Counted from the stretch's first letter, positions 24,429 to 33,229 are shown. The stretch: DNA of 64,000 nucleotides from Alphaproteobacteria bacterium UBA1301 (GCA_002307725.1 DBUB01000010.1:496001-560000); one strand, 5' to 3'. Numbers and translations are program-made. The notes: a model not told the origin generated them from the letters alone.

Positions 24429-25664
24429 ATGTTTCGCCAATCGGACATATCATATTTCGCTCAGACGAACCATCGCGCAACGCACGTTCCATTCGGCATC
24501 AAACAAGCGGATCGTCTTTCGCACGTGTACGTCATCGGGAAGACCGGCGTGGGAAAGTCCACGCTCATCGAAACCCTCGCGAAGCAAGACCTGGCAGCAG
24601 GGCGTGGCTTTGCGCTGATTGATCCTCATGGCGACCTTGTGGAAAGGGTCGCGCAAGACGCGGTAGCCAGAGGGCAGGACCGCGTCGCGTATCTGAACGC
24701 GCCAGATGGCGACCAACCGTTCGGATACAATCCCTTGCGAAGAGTGCGAGACGATAAAATACCGCTTGCGGCTTCCGGTTTAATTGAAACCCTCAGGAAG
24801 CTCTGGCCGGACGCGTGGGGCGTTCGTATGGAGCACGTGCTGCGAAATTCGCTGTATGCCCTTCTCGAACAAGAAGAAGCGAGATTGCCGGACATTCTGC
24901 GGCTCTATGCAGACGAGAAGTTCAGAAAGTCCATCACGCGGTCGATTCGCAACGACATCGTGCGCCGCTTTTGGCTCTATGAATTCGAGCAGTACCACTT
25001 CCGCCAAAAGGCGGACACGGTAGCGCCGATTCAGAACAAGCTCGGGGCGCTACTCTCTGACCCGACGCTTCACCGCATCCTCGTGAAGCCACAAATCGAC
25101 CTGAAGTTCCGCTCCATGATGGACAAGGGCGATGTGCTGTTGGTGAATGTCTCCAAAGGGCGGCTCGGTGAGGATAGTGCGCTCCTGCTTGGCTCCCTTG
25201 TACTCTCAACGCTCTCGCTTGCCGCGCTCTCGCGGGCAGATAGCGATGAGCGCCGCCCGTACTTCATCTACGTGGACGAATTTCAATCCTTCACCACGCT
25301 TATGCTCGCCAATATGCTCCCCGAGCTACGCAAGTACGGTGTCGGATTGACGCTCGCGAATCAGCACCTCGCGCAAATCGAGCCGGAGATACGATCTGCG
25401 GTGCTTGGGAACGCCGGAACACTCATCTCATTTCGTGTCGGGGCGGAAGACGCCCCATACCTTGCACGGGAGTTCCAGCCGAAGTTTGAGGTCGAAGACC
25501 TGCTGAACCTCCCCAACCGCCACATCTATCTGAAATTGATGATCGACGGGACGCCGAGTAGACCGTTTAGCGCCGATACCGTCTCATCTGGTGATCTTCA
25601 GACGCGGCAAGGGGGTAAGCCCGTGCTCAAAGGGGCGAGAGGCGCCGTGGGTGATTCTTGGTGA
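24429..25664 (+). CDS. TraD/HerA-like DNA-translocating ATPase (second copy)
   Basis: A 411-residue P-loop ATPase of the coupling protein/HerA type. Walker A is GKTGVGKS (residues 37-44) and is followed by LIDPHGDLVERV. Walker B is YFIYVDEFQSF, then LRKYGVGLTLANQHL. It is shorter than the copy at 6514 and lacks the Ser-rich tail, so it is a paralogue with its own job. ATG 24429 is preferred because the truncated homologue at 28111 begins at the same place in the alignment. It follows the serine recombinase by about 105 bases. Confidence 0.85.
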   Translation: MFRQSDISYFAQTNHRATHVPFGIKQADRLSHVYVIGKTGVGKSTLIETLAKQDLAAGRGFALIDPHGDLVERVAQDAVARGQDRVAYLNAPDGDQPFGYNPLRRVRDDKIPLAASGLIETLRKLWPDAWGVRMEHVLRNSLYALLEQEEARLPDILRLYADEKFRKSITRSIRNDIVRRFWLYEFEQYHFRQKADTVAPIQNKLGALLSDPTLHRILVKPQIDLKFRSMMDKGDVLLVNVSKGRLGEDSALLLGSLVLSTLSLAALSRADSDERRPYFIYVDEFQSFTTLMLANMLPELRKYGVGLTLANQHLAQIEPEIRSAVLGNAGTLISFRVGAEDAPYLAREFQPKFEVEDLLNLPNRHIYLKLMIDGTPSRPFSADTVSSGDLQTRQGGKPVLKGARGAVGDSW

Positions 25665-25666
25665 TG

Positions 25667-25682
25667 CCTTTCAGCTGAAAGG
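25667..25682. repeat. 16-bp palindrome after the second ATPase gene
   Basis: CCTTTCAG and its exact complement meet without a spacer two bases after the ATPase stop. The rest of the 278-base gap to the next gene holds no other gene; a weak inverted repeat (CCAAC, GTTGG) lies about 20 bases before the next start. It may be a terminator or a regulator site. Confidence 0.4.
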
Positions 25683-25942
25683 TCGATGTCCGAAAAAGAT
25701 AGGTCCGACTTAACGCCACCACGCAACACCTCGACTCAACGTATTTGCGACCTATTCTGAACGGCAAGTATGGGACCGCAATCACGCCCGCGCCTAGCGT
25801 AACTTTGAATTCCTCCAATCCAACTGCTCCAAACAGATGGCTTTGCCATACTCGACACAACAAAAGCTCGACAAGCGAATTAACTGAGGTCTACGGTGCT
25901 CGCAACCAACAATTGAAGTTGGGTTCTTGGTGACCTGCATCC

Positions 25943-26797
25943 ATGCCCAAAATCGTTTTGATTGACGACGACTTCGCCACCGAACTCATTGTGGAGCGAC
26001 TAGCTGATCGAGGTTATGAGGCACGGAGGATCAATTCGGCTGATGCCGCGTTGGCGACGATCTCTGAGATTGTGTCGGCCGACCTCGTCATACTTGACGT
26101 GATCATGGCGCGGCCACCCAGTGCCAGTCCTGTGAAAATCACGGGCGATATGGAAACTGGCATGGAGATACTGCGTAAGGTCCGCGAGTCGAAACCAACT
26201 CTACCCGTCATCGTGTTCTCGGCGACAGCTGACCGCGACCTAATCGAGATGGTGTCCCAGATGTCAAATACGGAGTTTCTCTCAAAATGGGGGACTCCAA
26301 GTTTGGGAGACTTGATTCAACATGTGGACAGGAGGCTCGGCCGCTCCCAAGTCAACGCTGCCACAAAGTGTTTTATCGTTCATGGCCATGACGATGTTGA
26401 GAAGCTTTCGCTGAAGAACTACTTACAGAACACCCTAAAGCTGCCAGAGCCTCTGATTCTTCATGAATTACCAAACCTCGGTAGAACGATAATCGAGAAA
26501 TTTGAGGACGCAGCCTCAGAGACTGATCTCGTTTTTGTCCTTTTGACCCCCGATGACCAATTGGCACCGGATAGCAGTTCGAACAATGAAAAGCGGCGCG
26601 CCCGCCAAAACGTGATATTCGAATTAGGCTACTTTTTGGGAGTGCTCGGCCGTCGTTCTGGGCAGGTGTTACTACTACATAAAGGAAACCTCGATCTTCC
26701 GAGCGATATCTCCGGCGTAATATACGTTGACATTTCAAGCGGTGTGGCGGCCGCGGGTGAGCAAATCCGACGGGAGATTTCACATGTCCTCTGTTGA
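25943..26797 (+). CDS. Receiver-TIR fusion protein, candidate Detocs-like effector
   Basis: A 284-residue fusion. Residues 1-133 are a two-component receiver domain with D8-D10, phosphoacceptor D52 (LVILDVIM), S93 and K115. The loop after D52 is unusually long. Residues 142-284 match the TIR domain of CAP12/Pycsar effectors: FIVHGHDD (144-151), GRTIIEKFE (180-188, with E185 and E188 as candidate catalytic acids), VLLTPDD and RARQNVIFELGYF. Related TIR domains destroy NAD+ on activation. Here activation would come from phosphorylation. The gene overlaps the kinase gene by 14 bases. An effector under receiver control is the Detocs design; TIR is not the effector I know from the described examples. 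Confidence 0.85.
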   Translation: MPKIVLIDDDFATELIVERLADRGYEARRINSADAALATISEIVSADLVILDVIMARPPSASPVKITGDMETGMEILRKVRESKPTLPVIVFSATADRDLIEMVSQMSNTEFLSKWGTPSLGDLIQHVDRRLGRSQVNAATKCFIVHGHDDVEKLSLKNYLQNTLKLPEPLILHELPNLGRTIIEKFEDAASETDLVFVLLTPDDQLAPDSSSNNEKRRARQNVIFELGYFLGVLGRRSGQVLLLHKGNLDLPSDISGVIYVDISSGVAAAGEQIRREISHVLC

Positions 26798-27620
26798 TGA
26801 TCCCGAGCGGCGGGTCCTAGAACTTGAACGCAAATGTGAAAACCTGACGCGGCAACTTGAGAAAGTCAAAGCAGAACAAGTTACATACCTGCAAAACGTG
26901 TCGCATCAACTGGTAGCGCCACTTAATGCCATTAAGTGGCACATAGAGAATCTTACAGAAGCACGCTTGAGCGTCGACCGCGCGAAGAAGGTGCTTCGGT
27001 CAATCTATTCGCAATCCACAATCGCCGTGCACTTGGCGAAGAACTTCGCGCTGATGTCCAACCTTGAGGAGGATCATGCACTCACGGCACTGAAAGAGCC
27101 GCTGCAGTCGGTACCACTGTGCCCGCTCTTGATAAATTTAGCTGACGACTTCCAGCCATTGGGGTGGGACAAGAGTATTCAAATCGGGGTGGATAGCACT
27201 ACCTTCGAAAAAGCGCCGCCCGTTCTTGTTATGAAACCTCTGATAAGCCAAGCCTTCAGTAATATCATCGAGAACGCGGTCAAATACTCGGACTCGGACT
27301 CGGAGATACGCATTACCGGGATCCACGATTCTTCTGCTGGTACAGTGACAGTTGAAGTCACCAATCGGGGAATACCGCTGCCGAAGAACTTTGCGGACGT
27401 ATTCGAGCGTGGCTTTCGGAGTCCGGAGGCGAAGAACAAGTATCCTGCAGGCACCGGATTTGGCCTCTACATCGCGAGGCGAATAGTCGAGCTTCACGAG
27501 GGAAAGATCACAGCTAACATGACCAAACATGGCTTTGTCACGTTTGCTGTCACCCTGTCGGTCAAAGGACTCGAAGGAAAGGCACGAGTGCGTGACCCAA
27601 AAGACCGTACTGCTAGTTGA
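26784..27620 (+). CDS. Soluble histidine kinase of the receiver-TIR operon
   Basis: A 278-residue kinase without membrane segments. An N-terminal coiled coil (5-35) leads into the H-box NVSHQLVAPLNAI, with H41 as phosphoacceptor. The ATPase part has the N-box NIIENAVKYS (160-169) and a G-box AGTGFGLYIARRIVELHEG. There is no PAS, GAF or TPR sensor, so the signal must be sensed by the coiled coil or by a partner. GGGAG lies eight bases before ATG 26784, inside the end of the TIR gene. It overlaps the next gene by 29 bases. It should phosphorylate the two receivers of the operon. Confidence 0.9.
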   Translation: MSSVDDPERRVLELERKCENLTRQLEKVKAEQVTYLQNVSHQLVAPLNAIKWHIENLTEARLSVDRAKKVLRSIYSQSTIAVHLAKNFALMSNLEEDHALTALKEPLQSVPLCPLLINLADDFQPLGWDKSIQIGVDSTTFEKAPPVLVMKPLISQAFSNIIENAVKYSDSDSEIRITGIHDSSAGTVTVEVTNRGIPLPKNFADVFERGFRSPEAKNKYPAGTGFGLYIARRIVELHEGKITANMTKHGFVTFAVTLSVKGLEGKARVRDPKDRTAS

Positions 27621-28029
27621 TGACGAACAAGGCTTTCTTGAAGCCCTAGCTGATGCTTTGGAGCACGAGAACTATCGCGTTCTAAAGGCAACATCCGTTG
27701 AGGATGCCTTGAACATATTCAAGCGCGAAAAAGTTGACTTAGCCTCGGTGGATATCATGATGCCTCCTGGCGCGGAATTTGAGGCTGAGACAGGAAGCCA
27801 CGAAGCAGGAATTTTGCTTTGCAAGAAGATCACGCGCCTGTATCCGAAAACGGACGTATTCTGCCTTAGCGTGGTAAGCGAACAGAGAATAATCCATGAA
27901 ATTGAGTCTCTTGGGGTCAAGTTTCTTCGTAAGGGCGAAACCCCACTTCGCACGGTATTGAACATGATGCGATCTCGCCTCACCGGCATAGCGTATTCTA
28001 CTGAATTTGGCCGTGGCAGAAACAATTAG
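27592..28029 (+). CDS. Stand-alone receiver protein, possible phosphate buffer
   Basis: A 145-residue single receiver domain: D10-D11-E12, phosphoacceptor D54 (ASVDIMMPPG), S93 and K114. The loop after D54 is extended (GAEFEAETGSHEAG), as in the receiver of the TIR fusion, so the two domains are probably related. It has no output domain. In Detocs a receiver protein soaks up stray phosphate and prevents false activation; the same role is plausible here. The start GTG 27592 has GGAAAGG upstream and overlaps the kinase gene. Confidence 0.85.
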   Translation: MTQKTVLLVDDEQGFLEALADALEHENYRVLKATSVEDALNIFKREKVDLASVDIMMPPGAEFEAETGSHEAGILLCKKITRLYPKTDVFCLSVVSEQRIIHEIESLGVKFLRKGETPLRTVLNMMRSRLTGIAYSTEFGRGRNN

Positions 28030-28110
28030 AGCAGGAAGAGCAAGCGCGCCTGCCATCCCGTCAACTATTTCCTTCTTCTTGCGGATTGGTTTGTATGAGA
28101 GCATCGACGG

Positions 28111-28287
28111 ATGCCAAATCAGTTTGACAACGAGATTTCGTATTTTGCCCGCACCAACTTCCGCAATCGCGGTACCCTGTTCGGTATCAAGCAAACGGAT
28201 CGTCTCTCGCACCTGTACGTTATCGGCAAAACTGGCGTGGGCAAGTCCACGCTCATCGAAAGCCGCACCGCAGGAACCACCGGGTAA
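28111..28287 (+). pseudogene. Truncated TraD/HerA-like ATPase gene
   Basis: A 58-codon frame homologous to the first residues of the ATPase at 24429: ISYFARTN, LFGIKQTDRLSHLYVIGKTG, VGKSTLIES. Immediately after Walker A the similarity stops and a TAA follows (28285-28287). The nucleotide sequence is diverged from the full copy, so this is a separate gene and not a recent duplicate. It marks a breakpoint 150 bases before the truncated comEC. Confidence 0.8.
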
Positions 28288-28435
28288 AGTACTCGCTAAA
28301 CAGATCTCAAATTTTCTCTGACGCCTGTCGGCCGGTTGAGGCCAAAATTGCCTCGTTCGACGCTAAGACGTTCACACATTCTCTCGCACATAATAAAATG
28401 TCACCAAAAAATATTGTTAATAAACAAACACATAC

Positions 28436-29641
28436 GTGCTGCGCCACCCGATCAAGAAATGGGCGGCGGTGGGCGCGCTGTTGGGATCGACGTTTTATCT
28501 CCTCATCAGCGGCTGCGAAGCCCCGGCGGTGCGGTCCTGGGTGATGCTGGCGATCATGTTCACCGCCGTCCTGGTCGACCGCCCCGCACTGTCGATGCGT
28601 TCGGTCATGCTGGCGCTGGTCTTGGTCATTTTGATCACGCCCGAAAACGTGCTCGATCCCGGCTGCCAGATGTCGTTCGCCGCGGTGATCGGATTGATCG
28701 CGCTCGCCGAGTGGCAGCAGACCCATCGCAGCGAGGACGCAACAAAGACGCTGTGGCGGCGGGCCTGGCGGTATGGGCTCGGCATTTGCGTGACCAGCAC
28801 GATTGCGGGTCTTGCCACCGCGCCGATTGCGATCTTCCATTTCGATCGCGCTTCACCATTCGGGATCATCGCCAATCTTTTGGCGCTGCCGGTGGTGGGC
28901 GTCGTGATCATGCCGGCGGCAGTGGCGGCGATGGTAGCGATGCCGGCCGGGCTCGACACCTGGCCCTTGATCCTCATGGGCAAGGGCACTGCCGTGATGC
29001 TGGCCATCGCGCGCTGGGTGGCGGCGCTTCCCGGCGCCGGAACCATGGTGCCGGCGTGGCCGGCTTGGTGCGTCGCCGCGGTGATGGGCGGCGGACTTTG
29101 GATTGCGTTGTGGCGGCGCGGCTGGCGCTGGCTCGGGTTAGTGCCGATTGGCATCGGCCTCATCTTTTCCCAGACCGTGACGTTGCCCGACATTCTGGTA
29201 TCCGAGGATGGCCACACTGTCGCCCTGCATCTCGACAGTGGCAAACTCGCCTTGACCGCCAAACCGACCGACAAATACGCCGCCGCGAGTTGGCTGCGCC
29301 GCGCCGGGGACGACCGTTTGCCGGATCAAGTCATCGGCGGACCGGGCCTGAAGTGCGACGCGCTTGGCTGCATTGCGCACCTGCTCGGTTTCGTGGTGGC
29401 GGTTGATACGCGCGCCGAGGCGCTGGCGGAGGATTGCGTCAAGGCCGCGGTCGTTATCAGTGCGGTATCGGCGCACCGCTTCTGTAACGGACCCAAGCTC
29501 GTGATCGACCATCGCGATACGGCACGGGAAGGCGCCCACGCGGTATGGCTTGGCAATAACATCCGCGTCGAAAACGTCGAAGACCAGCGCGGCCTAAGAC
29601 CGTGGACTTCGCGTTATCAGCGCCAAATCCGCCATCAATAG
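28436..29641 (+). pseudogene. comEC: comEC, 5' half missing
   Basis: About 401 codons of the DNA-uptake channel ComEC/Rec2. They cover most of the competence membrane domain from LRHPIKKWAAVGALLGSTFY onward (CEAPAVRSWVMLA, DPGCQMSFAAVIG) and the C-terminal metallo-hydrolase-like part. Intact proteins have about 700 residues, so the OB-fold N-terminus and first helices are absent. An in-frame TAA lies 12 bases before the similarity begins, in an AT-rich stretch (28381-28435) unlike comEC. DNA uptake through this protein would be lost. lexA follows convergently, as in other Alphaproteobacteria. Confidence 0.85.
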
Positions 29642-29683
29642 CGCCCGGCTTCGCCCGGGAGGGCTACGCCGCGGCAAGCCGGA

Positions 29684-30415
29684 TCAATACCTTCTGATCA
29701 GTCCAACAAGTTTGCCCTGCACCTTGACGCGATCGGCGCCATAGAGCCGGGTTTCGTAAGCCGGATTGGCCGCTTCCAGCGCAATCGAATCGCCGCGGCG
29801 GCGCAGACGTTTCAGCGTTGCCTCGTTGTTGTCGACCAGCGCCACGATGATCTCGCCGGTGTTGGCGGTATCGGCTTCCTGGATGATCACGGTGTCGCCG
29901 TCGAGAATGCCGGCGTTGATCATGGAATCGCCGGTCACTTCCAACGCGTAATGATCGCCACGGCCAATCATGCCGCTCGGCACCGGCACATCGGCGATTT
30001 TTTGTTGCAGCGCTTCGATCGGCGTCCCGGCGGCGATACGGCCGACCAGGGGAACATTGATGGCGCCTTCGGCTTCGCCCATCGGGCGGCGAGGGCTACC
30101 GGCGCCGCGCGTATCGGGCGTGGTGCCGCGGGTGCGATGGCCGGGGCTCATGCGCTGGGCCTGGCTGCGGGTCGTGGCTGGGCGCAGCGTCTCGGCCATG
30201 TTTTCAGGCAGCTTGATGATTTCGAGCGCCCGGGCGCGTTTTTCCATGCGGCGGAGGAAGCCGCGTTCCTCCAGCGCCGTAATCAGGCGGTGAATACCCG
30301 ACTTCGACTTCAGATCGAGCGCGTCTTTCATCTCATCGAACGATGGCGGGATGCCGGTTTCGTGCACCCGTTCGTGGATGAACATCAACAGCTCGTACTG
30401 TTTCTTGGTCAGCAT
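29684..30415 (-). CDS. lexA: LexA SOS repressor
   Basis: A 243-residue LexA. The N-terminal winged helix starts MLTKKQYELLMFIHERV and includes KSKSGIHRLITALEERGFL. The self-cleavage site is the Ala-Gly of VGRIAAGTP. The catalytic serine is in GDSMINAGI and the lysine in NNEATLKRL. The linker between the domains (about 75-130) is long, as in Alphaproteobacteria. I prefer ATG 30415 because an upstream frame adds 35 residues unlike LexA. A SOS-like box lies about 90 bases upstream, which suggests self-control. Confidence 0.95.
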   Translation of the reverse strand: MLTKKQYELLMFIHERVHETGIPPSFDEMKDALDLKSKSGIHRLITALEERGFLRRMEKRARALEIIKLPENMAETLRPATTRSQAQRMSPGHRTRGTTPDTRGAGSPRRPMGEAEGAINVPLVGRIAAGTPIEALQQKIADVPVPSGMIGRGDHYALEVTGDSMINAGILDGDTVIIQEADTANTGEIIVALVDNNEATLKRLRRRGDSIALEAANPAYETRLYGADRVKVQGKLVGLIRRY

Positions 30416-30503
30416 TCCGCAGGGCCTCCGTCGCGTTATCCCTCCCGGCCCGCTGTGCCCGCACCTTTGAAGAAGGTGTTTGCCGACACAACCGCCCGTG
30501 GGC

Positions 30504-30518
30504 GAACAAATCCGAAAC
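30504..30518. promoter_or_regulatory. Candidate SOS box of lexA
   Basis: GAAC-N7-AAAC differs by one base from the alphaproteobacterial LexA site GAAC-N7-GAAC (GTTC-N7-GTTC). It lies in the gap 30416-30729, which holds no gene; the rest of that gap contains only the terminator of the next gene. Confidence 0.5.
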
Positions 30519-30680
30519 ACGGAGAATCGTTCTACTTTAGTTCCCTTGAGGCGTCAACATGCTCGCGTAAGGCGAGCCGACACGTCGCAGGCGCCGCAAA
30601 CTTCCGGAATCGAATTCGAATCATTCCAGATGGTGACCAACGGGTGAAAATTGGTTGTGCTGATCGCCAAACAGCAAAAC

Positions 30681-30706
30681 GGCCGCACCCGATGAAGGAT
30701 GCGACC
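30681..30706 (-). terminator. Terminator of the outer-membrane protein gene
   Basis: On the minus strand, GGTCGCATCC and GGGTGCGGCC form a 10-bp stem (two G-U pairs) around a 6-base loop, followed by GTTTTG. It lies 24 bases after the stop of the gene at 30730. Confidence 0.65.
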
Positions 30707-30729
30707 GCCCTGCCAGGGAAGTGGAAATC

Positions 30730-31539
30730 TTACAGCGGAGCGTTGATTTGCGTCAGGCCATCGAGCGGCAGCGTCGCCGTGCGCGCGTTGAGCGGGCCGT
30801 TGCGGTCGAACTCCACCAGCGAATGGCCGTCGCCCAAATGCCAAGCCAGACGAACCATCAGACCATCGCTGTGAACCGTCTGGCCGACGTTGCGGATGTC
30901 ATCATGCACATAAGCGGTCGAAATCGTGACCGGCAAGGTCGCAACCGGCAGATAGGTGGCACCAGCTTCGAACGTGGTCCAATGCAGCGTGGACAACGTG
31001 TTGTAGGAAGCATCCGCCGTCAGCGACAATTGCGGCAGAACATAATAGGTCGCGCCGCCGCCGTAATAGCCGCCATCGCGCTCTAAACCGGCGTAGGTGC
31101 CACTGATGCCACCGCCGCGCACGCGCAAGGTGATGGGATTGAAGCCGAGACGATCAAGCCCATACCACTCGCCGAACACGCCATAGGTGCCGTAATCGAG
31201 ATTCTGCTGATAGAGATTGGTCGTGTTGTAGTCACCATTGACGCCAACGGCCATGTCTTTATCGCGCCAGGTGATCGCACCACCAGAACTCCAAGTATCA
31301 GCCGGAACGTGCAGCGCCTTGTTTTCGGAGTAGTCAACGCTGCCTTGCACATTCAGATGCGAATCCGGAATGGCATAATTCGCGGCACCGCCGAAGTTAT
31401 AGGCGTTGTCCGCAACGCCCTTCACATCGGAATAATTATAGCCCCCCGTAACCGTTCCACTGAACCCTGTCCAATCCGTTGCGTTCGCACTGGTGGCAAG
31501 AACGGCAGCGGCGCCCATGAGAAACAATTTAAAACGCAT
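30730..31539 (-). CDS. Predicted outer-membrane beta-barrel protein
   Basis: A 269-residue protein with a signal peptide (MRFKLFLMGAAAVLATSANA). The mature part is made of alternating amphipathic strands rich in Tyr, Gly and Thr (GTVTGGYNYSDV, AINYAI-type and GGGATYYVLP strands), with no cysteine. This predicts a small outer-membrane barrel or porin-like protein. It does not end in phenylalanine, so barrel insertion is less certain. ATG 31539 has GGAG six bases upstream. Its substrate is unknown. Confidence 0.65.
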   Translation of the reverse strand: MRFKLFLMGAAAVLATSANATDWTGFSGTVTGGYNYSDVKGVADNAYNFGGAANYAIPDSHLNVQGSVDYSENKALHVPADTWSSGGAITWRDKDMAVGVNGDYNTTNLYQQNLDYGTYGVFGEWYGLDRLGFNPITLRVRGGGISGTYAGLERDGGYYGGGATYYVLPQLSLTADASYNTLSTLHWTTFEAGATYLPVATLPVTISTAYVHDDIRNVGQTVHSDGLMVRLAWHLGDGHSLVEFDRNGPLNARTATLPLDGLTQINAPL

Positions 31540-31751
31540 CACGCACTCCATGACTGGTGTTACTACGAAGACCTACATGGGTAGTGTGATCGCCAGGTGC
31601 AATGTCTGTGCTGCACGCAGATGCAAGACGAGGTCGCGCCGTGCTCATTTGACAACACATGTGACTGTGTTTTCACAATCTAGCAATTTTGAGGTGTGAT
31701 TTGTTGCGTTGGCGTAATTACAGGGAAGTCATTACACGGACAGAACCGTCA

Positions 31752-32090
31752 CTACACAGAGTTTTTCTGAATGAGATCTCAGTGATTGCCATAGAGGTCT
31801 TTGAAGACCGCGACGCAGCCATACGTTTCATGCCGGAGCTGTTCGCAAAAATGAACGCCGCGCGTTTGAAGTATTTCGTAATCGCGCGTGAAATCATCGC
31901 TCTGCAAAAATAAGAAAACACGCGCCCGCCACCTTGCTGACCGACACTCGCGCGCTGTTCGTCCGTCACCGCTTTGCCAAAAAGAAGCCTCACCCTGCCT
32001 TCTTTCGGCCCCACCAATACCCAACGCCTGCCGCCGCTAAGATCGGCATTGCTCTCCACGACGAATCCGCCACGCCGTTGTGAGCGGCGA
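31752..32090 (-). pseudogene. Decayed glyoxalase/VOC-family gene
   Basis: Two frames together give a VOC-family protein. The N-terminal part reads FVVESNADLSGGRRWVLVGP and then DEQRASVGQQGGGRVF. Near 31911-31917, in a run of Ts, the frame shifts, and the second part reads RVFLFLQSDDFTRDYEILQT, then VAVFKDLYGNH. There a TGA (31779-31781) stands where relatives have Trp (YGN-x-WDLI), and DLIQKNSV plus a TAG complete the end. The first third of the family domain is missing. One frameshift, one nonsense change and a lost start make it non-functional. The rest of the gap around it (31540-31751 and 32091-32134) shows no gene. Confidence 0.75.
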
Positions 32091-32134
32091 ACCGTCGACT
32101 GTTGTGGTAGGACCGCAGTGAAGTGGAGCACGCC

Positions 32135-32467
32135 ATGAAGATTCCCGAATTCCCGTTCACCGCCATAGACTGGTCGCAGATTGACCCCATCGAATATCCG
32201 GGTGAGACCGGCAAGGCGGTTTGGCGGACGATAAACGCGGGCGATTTGCGGGTGCGGATGGTGGAGTATTCGCCGGGTTACGCGGCCGATCATTGGTGTG
32301 CGCGCGGGCATGTCCTTCTCATCGTCGCGGGCGAGATGACGGCGGAGTTGCAGGACGGGCGGCAGTTCGTCCTCAAAGCCGGGATGGGCTACATGGCGAG
32401 TGATGACGCCGGCAACCCGCATCGCAGTCATACCGCGACCGGCTGCCGGTTGTTTATCGTCGACTGA
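32135..32467 (+). CDS. DHCW-motif cupin-fold protein
   Basis: A 110-residue single cupin domain. It has the pattern of the 'DHCW motif' cupins, here read as ADHWCARGHVLLIVAGEM, followed by QDGRQFVLKAGMGYMASDD and PHRSHTATGCRLFIVD. Histidines suitable for metal binding are visible. GGAG lies just before ATG 32135. It stands alone, between the decayed VOC gene and a convergent lipoprotein gene. The substrate is unknown for the family. Confidence 0.8.
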   Translation: MKIPEFPFTAIDWSQIDPIEYPGETGKAVWRTINAGDLRVRMVEYSPGYAADHWCARGHVLLIVAGEMTAELQDGRQFVLKAGMGYMASDDAGNPHRSHTATGCRLFIVD

Positions 32468-32482
32468 GGCTTGGCGCGGCCG

Positions 32483-33034
32483 CTAGTTTTTGTCGGCGAC
32501 GAAATCCTGGTTCGACAGGGTGACCTTCACCGTGGTTGGGGCGTTGTTGGCGCTTTCGACCTGGAGTTCCTGGAACAGCCAGCCGCCCTTGTCGCTGGGG
32601 CCACCGACATAGGGCACGAAGGCGAAAGTGCCGTTCTCTTGCCAGGTGACGCGCGTAATCAGCAGCCAGTTGAGCGCCGGTAGGTTCTCGAAGGTGAATT
32701 TGCCGGAGCCGTCGCACATCGCTTTCTTGTCGTATTTGTGGGCGCGGCGCTCGTAGTTCGGCGGGAACCCGTTGCCGGTCTCCAGCAGCTTCGACAGTTC
32801 CATGTTATAGCTGGTCAGCGGCATCAGCGAGACGCTCTCGCCGGCGCAGGTGATCACCCGTCCGCCCGGCTGCTTATAGAATGCCTGGCCGGTGACGGTG
32901 TAGGGGCCGGACTGTTTCCAGGTGTTGAAGTCGTTGTCGAGGAACGGCGTCAGGATCTGATAGGGCGCATCGGAGGCGCAGCCGCCGGCGAACACCAGTG
33001 CCAGAAGCGGAAGAACTCGGATTGCGGCGGTCAT
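32483..33034 (-). CDS. Predicted lipoprotein
   Basis: A 183-residue protein with a type II signal (LPLLALVFAGGC). The mature domain is beta-rich with two cysteines (VITCAGESV, AMCDGSGKFTF). The segment 'FTFENLPALNWLLITRVTW' suggests a small Ig-like or carboxypeptidase-regulatory-like fold as used in cell-surface proteins. It converges on the cupin gene with 15 bases between the stops. I do not recognise the family. Confidence 0.6.
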   Translation of the reverse strand: MTAAIRVLPLLALVFAGGCASDAPYQILTPFLDNDFNTWKQSGPYTVTGQAFYKQPGGRVITCAGESVSLMPLTSYNMELSKLLETGNGFPPNYERRAHKYDKKAMCDGSGKFTFENLPALNWLLITRVTWQENGTFAFVPYVGGPSDKGGWLFQELQVESANNAPTTVKVTLSNQDFVADKN

Positions 33035-33229
33035 GCCTATGCCCCCTCTCGATCGGATGTGCGGGGATATTGGGCCGACAGGGTAAGCAGATGGTTAATG
33101 GGGCTTGGCGGCTGTAACAAACCGTGTCGCATGGCCTGCCGCTGGGGCAGCCGAAAAAGCGGCCGGTGCGATCCCCACGCCCGCCCAAAACATCGGGGGT
33201 ATGTGATCGCACCAGCCAGCTACGGACTC

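Noticed and set aside
28007..28321. 104-residue plus-strand frame at the element end
   Set aside because: Out of phase with the clear remnant of the TraD/HerA-like ATPase at 28111-28287.
31718..32431. 237-residue minus-strand frame
   Set aside because: Its first half is antisense to the cupin gene; only its last part matches the decayed glyoxalase gene, which is reported separately.
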